The notes below the pieces were generated by a model. The model did not search any database, was not told the DNA's origin, and was given only the letters and a program-made list of their open reading frames with translations. Below are positions 58,311 to 64,000 of a stretch of 64,000 nucleotides of DNA, piece by piece (position 1 is the stretch's first letter; the number at the start of each line of letters is the position of its first letter). A program made the position numbers and the translations under genes. The DNA is taken from contig JBBDID010000056.1 of the NCBI GenBank assembly GCA_040880585.1, forward strand, positions 9,493 through 73,492. The letters are read 5' to 3'. Source of the stretch: Paracrocinitomix sp040880585 (GTDB lineage Bacteria; Bacteroidota; Bacteroidia; Flavobacteriales_D; Crocinitomicaceae).

Positions 58311-58508
58311 TTTCATTGATTTTATTGGTAACAGTGAAAGGGGAAACTGACCACCTTCATGATGTCTGTGTTTCAATATCTAGTTTTAACGAAGAAAACA
58401 AGTTATTCACAGGACATAATTTATAGTAAATCGAGAATTTCAGTTATCATTAACTATATTTAAATCAAATAGATTAATATTAAAGATAATTATTTAACCT
58501 AAAAAAAT
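58311..58508. other. region with possible SpoIIE tail remnant
   Basis: On the plus strand 58334-58381 reads V-K-G-E-T-D-H-L-H-D-V-C-V-S-I-S, resembling the family end W-K-G-E-F-E-Q-V-D-D-V-C-V-I-G. This suggests a decayed SpoIIE 3' end. The remainder is AT-rich leader of the next gene. Confidence 0.4.
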
Positions 58509-60071
58509 ATGAAAAAGTACATCTGCGCATTTATTCTCCTAATTAGCTATTCTTTTTTATCACTCGGTTATGAAGTAAAGTTTGGGCCAACTGAACAAGC
58601 CGGAAAAAGAGGAAAGACATTAATTATCGGAGAATTCAATGGAAACATTTACGTCTACAAGTATAAATCATTACCTCTGGGGGTAGAAAAACATTACATC
58701 CACAAGTATAATGCAAATTCACTCGAAACCATTGAGCAAAAAGAAATTGACATCAAAGCCAAAAATTTTGAGGGGATCTATTTAATCAATGACAAACTAG
58801 TGATTTTTGAGCGAGAAAAAGACATTAAAAACAATTTACAAAAGCTCTTTTACCATATCTACAATCCAAACACCTTGTCCATTGAGAAATCATCTATAAA
58901 AATAGCTGAATTTGAATTTGAAAGAAAATTATTCTCAAGCAAGGGAGGTTTTAATGTCGTTCCATCTGAAAATCGCACAAAATTTGCTGTTTACTACGAC
59001 CTTCCATACAATAAGGGAGAGGCTGAAAAATTTGGTGTAGCTGTATTTAGTGGCGATTTTGATGTGATTTTAGATGCCAGCGTTACACTGCCTTCTCCGG
59101 ATGAACTAATGTCACTCGGAAATCCTTATTTATCAAATGATGGTCGGTTTTACATCTCCGCAACTGAAGTAAGTGAAAAAAGGTTGTTTCGTTTGCCGTC
59201 TGAGATAAAACATCACATTTTTGAGGTGTCTGAGGGCGGTAAGCTAAATGATTACTTGATAGATTTACAAGAGAAATACATTTACGATTACACTTATGAA
59301 ACGAATCCTGAAGGAAATTTGGTATGTTCAGGATTTTATGGTGAGCCAAAAAGAGATGGTGTTGCAGGTGGATTCTTTTTGAGGATAAATAAAGTATCTC
59401 GTGCCATTGAAGAAGCAAGTTTTAAGGATTTTCCATTGGAGTTTATTACTGCCGGATGGAGTGATCGCTCGAAAAAGAAAGCTAAAAAAAGAAAAGACAA
59501 AGGGAAAGGCAATCCAACCTTGTACAGCTATGACATCAGAAATGTAGTGGCATTAGATGATGGTGGTGCTATATTAACAGCTGAACAGTACTATGTTCGT
59601 GTAGTGACATACAGGGATGCAAATGGAAATACTAGAACAACGTATTATTATTACTACAACGACATTATTGTAATGAAGCTCAACAATAGTGGGAAATTTG
59701 ATTGGTATGCTAAAATTCCTAAATTTCAGGTATCTACCAATGATGGAGGCTACTACTCAAGTTACTCGTTTCACGTAGGAAAAGAAAAGTTGTATTTCAT
59801 GTTTAACGACAACATCAAAAATTTCGAAAAAGGTGACGTTGTTGGTGGAAAAACATATGCTGCTAACTTAGGTAACCAAAAAAATGTGACCTCACTGGTA
59901 GAGATGAATATTTCTGACGGTAAAATGAATAAGAAAAAATTGTTTAGTAAATCAGAACTTAAAACTATTGCTGTTCCAAAAGTTTACCATAGCGATCGTC
60001 AACTCAATACATTATATATCTTTAGTAAAAAGAAACGAAAAGAACGCTTAGGTTTGATTCGATTTCAATAA
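58509..60071 (+). CDS. orphan exported protein, possibly propeller-like
   Basis: 520 residues. Signal peptide (M-K-K-Y-I-C-A-F-I-L-L-I-S-Y-S-F-L-S-L-G) and then a long beta-rich protein without membrane anchors or T9SS signal. Segments such as I-G-E-F-N-G-N-I-Y-V-Y-K-Y and the regular spacing of hydrophobic strands suggest a beta-propeller. A very basic stretch (K-K-K-A-K-K-R-K-D-K-G-K-G, about residue 320) and a Tyr-rich stretch (T-T-Y-Y-Y-Y-Y-N, about 380) are unusual. It lies between direct repeats of a methyltransferase tail, so it may have been inserted or moved. I do not recognise the family. Confidence 0.7.
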   Translation: MKKYICAFILLISYSFLSLGYEVKFGPTEQAGKRGKTLIIGEFNGNIYVYKYKSLPLGVEKHYIHKYNANSLETIEQKEIDIKAKNFEGIYLINDKLVIFEREKDIKNNLQKLFYHIYNPNTLSIEKSSIKIAEFEFERKLFSSKGGFNVVPSENRTKFAVYYDLPYNKGEAEKFGVAVFSGDFDVILDASVTLPSPDELMSLGNPYLSNDGRFYISATEVSEKRLFRLPSEIKHHIFEVSEGGKLNDYLIDLQEKYIYDYTYETNPEGNLVCSGFYGEPKRDGVAGGFFLRINKVSRAIEEASFKDFPLEFITAGWSDRSKKKAKKRKDKGKGNPTLYSYDIRNVVALDDGGAILTAEQYYVRVVTYRDANGNTRTTYYYYYNDIIVMKLNNSGKFDWYAKIPKFQVSTNDGGYYSSYSFHVGKEKLYFMFNDNIKNFEKGDVVGGKTYAANLGNQKNVTSLVEMNISDGKMNKKKLFSKSELKTIAVPKVYHSDRQLNTLYIFSKKKRKERLGLIRFQ

Positions 60072-60077
60072 TATTAA

Positions 60078-60857
60078 TCATTGTTTAAGCTTCCTCACCA
60101 CATACAGCAACTCTTCTTTCGGAATTCTGTACCGCTCAAACTGTTCTTTGGGCAGTTCTTTTGAATAATCCACCACCTCCACTTGAAAGCCGGCTTCTCT
60201 GAGTCGATCCGGATAGTTGGTTCCATACAATCTCACATGATCGTATTGCCAAAAGTGTTTTTCTCTCTCTTCAGGGCTGGTAATTGACCAATCTTCATAA
60301 GTAGTGTTTCTTGAAACATCAATAGGAACTTGCATAATTCCCCAACCTCCCGGTTTCATAATGCGATAAAGTTCTTGCATACATTTCAGGTCATCTTTCA
60401 CATGTTCCATCACATGGTTGCAAAAAATCACATCATACTGATCATCTTCTAGTGGAATTTCATGAAGGTCAAAATGCATATCCACTATTGGCGATTCCAA
60501 ATCTCCCGTAGTATAGTTGAGATTTTTTTGTCGCTTAAATTTTTTATGAAAGCACTGTTCCGGAGCAATGTGCATCACATCTAAATTTGTCTGAGTAAAA
60601 AAATTAGTTTTTTGTTTTAGGTATAACCACATGAGGCGGTGGCGTTCAAGCGTAAGGTCATAAGGGCAAAGCACATTTTCTCTGTGTGCTATTTTAGATC
60701 CATACGAAAGGAATTTTCTGAAAGATTTTTCACATACCGGACATTCCACCTTATCTCCTCTATAAAAAACCGGAGCAAAAACACGAAAAACATAACTCAA
60801 TCGAATGAGCCATGGACGCGGGATATTTCGCAAAAGCCACTTGTATAATTTTTTCAT
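60078..60857 (-). CDS. class I SAM-dependent methyltransferase
   Basis: 259 residues. N-terminal Cys-containing segment (C-P-V-C-E-K-S-F-R-K-F ... L-C-P-Y-D), a Rossmann fold with D-V-M-H-I-A-P-E-Q, D-L-E-S-P and D-V-I-F-C-N-H-V-M-E-H-V, then L-Y-R-I-M-K-P-G-G-W-G-I-M-Q-V. The C-P-V-C zinc-knuckle start and A-P-E-Q motif are seen in methyltransferases linked with glycan genes. Substrate unknown. A TATCTTTG -7 box lies 18 bp upstream. A fragment of its 3' end occurs at 58173. Confidence 0.85.
   Translation of the reverse strand: MKKLYKWLLRNIPRPWLIRLSYVFRVFAPVFYRGDKVECPVCEKSFRKFLSYGSKIAHRENVLCPYDLTLERHRLMWLYLKQKTNFFTQTNLDVMHIAPEQCFHKKFKRQKNLNYTTGDLESPIVDMHFDLHEIPLEDDQYDVIFCNHVMEHVKDDLKCMQELYRIMKPGGWGIMQVPIDVSRNTTYEDWSITSPEEREKHFWQYDHVRLYGTNYPDRLREAGFQVEVVDYSKELPKEQFERYRIPKEELLYVVRKLKQ
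60091..60229. repeat. direct repeat partner of 58180-58308
   Basis: The 3' segment of the methyltransferase gene that is duplicated at 58180-58308. Identity is over 90 percent; the only gap is nine bases. Confidence 0.85.
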
Positions 60858-60874
60858 CTGAATAAATTGCAGCG

Positions 60875-60882
60875 CAAAGATA
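60875..60882 (-). promoter_or_regulatory. -7 box of the methyltransferase gene
   Basis: TATCTTTG on the minus strand, 18 bp upstream of the ATG at 60857; consensus fit. The -33 part is weak. Confidence 0.5.
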
Positions 60883-61058
60883 CAAATTCAATTTAGCTCT
60901 TACGAAAAGAGAGATGGTTATCAAAATTATGGCGATTGATTCCTGTGGCTACACAAAAAAGAGCTGTCTCAAAAGGGGATGAAAACGATCCATTTAGAAA
61001 ATCAATCATCCGCCCGAGGCAGGCAAAGCAACTACTTTACTTTTTTCTTTATCAGCTA

Positions 61059-61529
61059 TCAGCTTGCTCCACCTGATGTGACACTGCCCGTGTTTTTTCT
61101 TTGTTTGTATTTAAAATACTGCATAAACATTAACGTCATTACTAATCCTGAAGCCATTCCTTCAATGAGTATGATAGCGGCAAAATGCCAGAGGGTAAAA
61201 AACTCAGGAACATAAGACTCAGACTGAAGTACTGCAAGTAAATCTGTACCTGCAAATGACATATAAATGATAAACAAGATGCAGAATGTAACTACAGCTC
61301 CGAAACTAATTCTTAAGCCTTCTTTCCAACCGGCAAAATAATCCATCCCGTATTTGCCACCCTCAGCTGCTTTTTTATGGAGCGTCAACCACAAACCAAT
61401 TCCCAAAATAACGGCGTTGAATAATCTTAATTCTATTTGATCTGAAAGCCCCCCAAGATCCATCATTAGAAAATAAAACATTAAAACAAGCCCTATCAAT
61501 ATTGATTTTATTTTAAATAATTTCTTCAT
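61059..61529 (-). CDS. DUF4199-family membrane protein
   Basis: 156 residues with four transmembrane helices; the pattern M-D-Y-F-A-G-W-K-E-G-L-R-I-S-F-G-A near the middle and the C-terminal G-M-A-S-G-L-V-M-T-L fit DUF4199, a Bacteroidota membrane family of unknown role. Stands alone between the methyltransferase and the last SpoIIE gene. Confidence 0.82.
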   Translation of the reverse strand: MKKLFKIKSILIGLVLMFYFLMMDLGGLSDQIELRLFNAVILGIGLWLTLHKKAAEGGKYGMDYFAGWKEGLRISFGAVVTFCILFIIYMSFAGTDLLAVLQSESYVPEFFTLWHFAAIILIEGMASGLVMTLMFMQYFKYKQRKNTGSVTSGGAS

Positions 61530-61782
61530 CTTTCTGTCTGATTTAGTTGTTAATACTTACCAATAATGTACAAATTTTAAATGGTTTAATCAAGCTTAGA
61601 GTATAAGATCTATGAATATTATTTTATGAAGAATATATTTAACTGATAATAATTAGGTTGTCCTTATAAAGGATAATTCATATCTATCTGCCTTTGAACA
61701 ATTTTAATTTAAAAATCACACGCTATCTACTCATATATATTCTATTTTGTGGATAATCCTTATCTTCAAACCTATTTATTAA

Positions 61783-63903
61783 GTGCGACTAAGTCAACTC
61801 TACATATTTTTTCTACTACTTTCTGGGGGTATTATCCCTCAAAACCTGTTGGCGCAAAGTTTTGACAGCGCTGTCAATCATCTATCATTAGATCAACTTT
61901 CAGAAGAAGATTGCTTTTATCTGGATAGTTGCTTACAAATGCACAGTGCAGAACTATCAGAACAACAAAAAATCAATTATTATTCGGCACTTCAGGATGC
62001 TTACGAAGAAAATAGCCATTTTTTTCTCGCTCTTTATTGTGTTGATACGCTTTTAAATGTTTATCAACGAAACAATGACCTTCCTTCACTTGCAGAGACC
62101 TACAGAAACAAATCCATTCTACATGATTATCTGGGGCAATATCCTGAAGCACTTTCGGCCAGTCAGGCAGGCTTAGAAATTTTCAATACGATTGGAAACA
62201 AGGCGGGTGAAGCCAGTAGCTATAACGATATAGGGGTGTTGCATTACTATGTGGGAAATCAGGAAATCGCCAGAGATTATTTTAATCAATCCCTTACACT
62301 TTTTCAGCAACTTCAAGATACTTCCGGAATTGGGATGTACTATAACAACATGGCCAATACACTTTTTGAAACAGACGAACTGGAGACAGCCCTTGAAATG
62401 TATCAAAAGGCGTATGAAGTTGATCTGATGATGAACAATAAAGAAGGGCAATGTATTTCTCTCAGCAACATTGGTGAAACGTATATCGCTATGGAAAAAT
62501 ATGATCTGGCAGAAAAAAAACTGCTTGAAGCGCTTAGAATCGCTGAAGACATCAATGACCCCTGGAGTATAAGCAACCCTTTGAGGGGATTGGGAAACCT
62601 TTATCAGCAAACCGGAGAACTTCACAAAGCCGTAAGAGTACTGGAAAAAAATGTGAAAATCTGCAGAAAAATAGACGCCCTGGCTGAACAGTCACAAAAC
62701 TATGAATTACTCTATGATTTATATAAAAAAAATGGAGATTATGAAAAATCGCTCAACTATCTGGAGCTTTTTAAATCCCTAAACGATAGCATTTTTGATC
62801 GGGAAAAAGAACGCATGATGGGGGAGATGGAAATGAAATATCAGCTGAGTGACAAAGCCAAAGAAATCGAATTGATCACAAAAGAAAAACAAATTGCCGG
62901 TTTAGAGCATGAACAGGAAATGAAGGCTCAAAAAAGTAGGCAAATACAATTGATTTTCGGATTAATCGGTCTGCTAATTATTATTCTAATTGCTATCAGA
63001 GGATTTTTACTCAAAAAGAAAGCCCATCAAAAACTGCTACAACAGAACCAAATCATCCAGCAAAAAAACGAACAACTTCAGGTCGCCTATCAACAAATTG
63101 AAGAGAAGAGCAATGAGATTTATGACTCCATCCGCTATGCAAAAAGAATTCAATCGGCAATACTGCCTCCCAAATCAAGGGTTAAGGAATTGTTGCCGGA
63201 CGCTTTCATCCTTTATCAACCAAAAGATGTGGTGGCAGGAGATTTTTACTGGTTAGAAACTGTTGCTTCCCCCTCTAACTCCCCCGAAGGGGGAGAACCA
63301 GCAACAGTTTTATTTGCAGCAGCTGATTGCACGGGGCACGGCGTCCCGGGAGCCATGGTGAGTGTGGTTTGCAATAACGGCTTAAACCGATCGGTCCGGG
63401 AATACGGCCTAACCGATCCCGGGGAAATTCTAAACAAAACCCGTGAGATCGTACTGGAAGAATTTGAAAAATCTGAAGAAAAAGTAAATGATGGCATGGA
63501 TATTTCGCTTTGCAGTCTTCGGCTCCGCTCAGACTGCTATGAGCTAAAATATGCAGGTGCACACTGCCCGCTTTGGATCATACGAAAAGATGCTTCACAA
63601 ATAGAAGAGATCAAAGCTGATAAACAACCAATCGGATTATTTGATAAAGCGGCTCCTTTTACCACACACGAGATGCAATTGTATCCCGGAGATACCATTT
63701 ACATTTTTTCAGATGGATTTGCAGATCAATTCGGTGGCGACCGTGGAAAAAAAATGAAAACCGGTAATTTCAAAAAGCTACTACTCACTATACAACAGAT
63801 GAGTATGCATGAACAAAAAACTTATCTTTTTGAATCCTTCCAGGAGTGGAAAGGAGATTTGGAGCAAGTGGATGACGTCTGTGTTATAGGAGTCAGGATA
63901 TAA
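61783..63903 (+). CDS. TPR-SpoIIE phosphatase 3
   Basis: 706 residues from a GTG start (no ATG lies early enough to keep the signal peptide L-Y-I-F-F-L-L-L-S-G-G). TPR region (about 100-340: Y-P-E-A-L-S-A-S-Q-A-G-L-E-I-F, Y-N-D-I-G-V-L-H-Y-Y), transmembrane helix (about 388-410), coiled coil, SpoIIE domain (about 485-706: G-D-F-Y-W, A-A-D-C-T-G-H-G-V-P-G, F-S-D-G-F-A-D-Q-F-G-G, D-D-V-C-V-I-G-V-R-I). The catalytic half is closest to that of the propeller phosphatase and carries a palindromic insertion at the same place (63260-63307). The stop lies in a palindrome shared with that gene. Confidence 0.9.
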   Translation: MRLSQLYIFFLLLSGGIIPQNLLAQSFDSAVNHLSLDQLSEEDCFYLDSCLQMHSAELSEQQKINYYSALQDAYEENSHFFLALYCVDTLLNVYQRNNDLPSLAETYRNKSILHDYLGQYPEALSASQAGLEIFNTIGNKAGEASSYNDIGVLHYYVGNQEIARDYFNQSLTLFQQLQDTSGIGMYYNNMANTLFETDELETALEMYQKAYEVDLMMNNKEGQCISLSNIGETYIAMEKYDLAEKKLLEALRIAEDINDPWSISNPLRGLGNLYQQTGELHKAVRVLEKNVKICRKIDALAEQSQNYELLYDLYKKNGDYEKSLNYLELFKSLNDSIFDREKERMMGEMEMKYQLSDKAKEIELITKEKQIAGLEHEQEMKAQKSRQIQLIFGLIGLLIIILIAIRGFLLKKKAHQKLLQQNQIIQQKNEQLQVAYQQIEEKSNEIYDSIRYAKRIQSAILPPKSRVKELLPDAFILYQPKDVVAGDFYWLETVASPSNSPEGGEPATVLFAAADCTGHGVPGAMVSVVCNNGLNRSVREYGLTDPGEILNKTREIVLEEFEKSEEKVNDGMDISLCSLRLRSDCYELKYAGAHCPLWIIRKDASQIEEIKADKQPIGLFDKAAPFTTHEMQLYPGDTIYIFSDGFADQFGGDRGKKMKTGNFKKLLLTIQQMSMHEQKTYLFESFQEWKGDLEQVDDVCVIGVRI
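63260..63307. repeat. GC-rich hairpin repeat inside the SpoIIE domain
   Basis: Outer arms CTGTTGCT and AGCAACAG enclose CTCCCCC-GAA-GGGGGAG. Encodes about 12 extra residues (S-P-S-N-S-P-E-G-G-E-P) between L-E-T-V-A and T-V-L-F-A-A-A-D-C. Same site as the larger element at 31849-31938. Confidence 0.88.
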
Positions 63904-64000
63904 TCCTGACGAACTAGAACGCATGACGGAATACATCCCGATTGATATTTTCAAGGAAGCGCAGCGACCGTAGAAAATACACGTCGGGATGGATGACACG
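63868..64000 (+). repeat. shared SpoIIE 3' repeat with large hairpin, copy 2
   Basis: From the codons for D-D-V-C-V-I-G-V-R-I through the stop palindrome GTCAGGATATAATCCTGAC (63892-63910) to the right edge, the sequence is about 90 percent identical to the minus strand of 31108-31240. It contains the large hairpin (63934-63991: CATCCCGA ... TCGGGATG and TATTTTC ... GAAAATA). The repeat continues out of the window. Confidence 0.85.

Noticed and set aside
1..64000. CRISPR array, prophage, insertion sequence, rRNA or tRNA genes
   Set aside because: No regularly spaced repeats, transposase or phage structural genes, and no tRNA-like cloverleaf were noticed; a dedicated search (tRNAscan, ISfinder) was not possible.

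Overview
The window is a 64-kb chromosomal segment of a low-GC member of the Bacteroidota, most probably Flavobacteriales (Crocinitomicaceae- or Cryomorphaceae-like). The basis is: T9SS C-terminal sorting domains, type III glutamine synthetase, DUF4836 and DUF4199 proteins, many lipoproteins with short signal peptides, TPR-SpoIIE phosphatases, no Shine-Dalgarno sequences, and -7 boxes of the form TAnnTTTG. No rRNA, tRNA, CRISPR array, prophage or intact insertion sequence was seen. Most of the window is ordinary core genome.

Layout. 1-6.3 kb: a truncated 5'-nucleotidase-like gene, a lipoprotein, xseAB, dps with a MarR regulator, a T9SS cargo protein, elbB, a DCC thioredoxin-like protein and an overlooked 46-residue Cys/Lys-rich microprotein. 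6.4-9.9 kb: palindromic repeats, a YbiT-type ABC-F protein, two lipoproteins (one a YiiX-type amidase). 9.9-14.6 kb (minus strand): a tightly overlapping operon of WG-repeat protein, TonB-like protein, AAC(3)-family acetyltransferase and ACC deaminase/D-cysteine desulfhydrase. 14.7-18.5 kb: acyltransferase, rarA, menA, trmD. 18.6-24.3 kb: TonB-domain protein, lipoprotein, WD40-caspase, a SiaC-family (DUF1987) protein, two small membrane proteins and a cold-shock protein. 24.4-30.8 kb (minus): operon lpxK-purine nucleoside phosphorylase-gatB-tlpA-tlpA-lpxH, in which lpxK carries a one-base frameshift near its 5' end. 31-38.6 kb: a giant beta-propeller SpoIIE phosphatase, a LexA-like repressor with a candidate operator, an ABC ATPase, a lipoprotein and a PhoX-like protein. 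38.9-50.4 kb: a CocE-type hydrolase, cytochrome-like lipoprotein, proBA, YkgJ protein, glnN, Hsp20 and DUF4836. 50.4-64 kb: a conserved hypothetical, NUDIX, acyl-CoA carboxylase beta subunit, PAP2, three TPR-SpoIIE phosphatases, an orphan secreted protein flanked by a duplicated methyltransferase tail, and a DUF4199 protein.

The most unusual feature is the SpoIIE family. Four membrane-anchored PP2C phosphatases with different extracytoplasmic sensors (one propeller, three TPR) share a nearly constant catalytic half, and the window also encodes a SiaC-type protein, the kind of substrate such phosphatases act on in partner switching. Their genes are riddled with palindromic repeats: two paralogues carry an in-frame GC-rich hairpin repeat at the same catalytic-domain loop, one carries a second hairpin, two have a hairpin spanning the stop codon, and the DNA downstream of the genes holds several orphan copies of the conserved C-terminal codons. 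This looks like repeated recombination or repeat invasion at the 3' ends of a paralogous signalling family.
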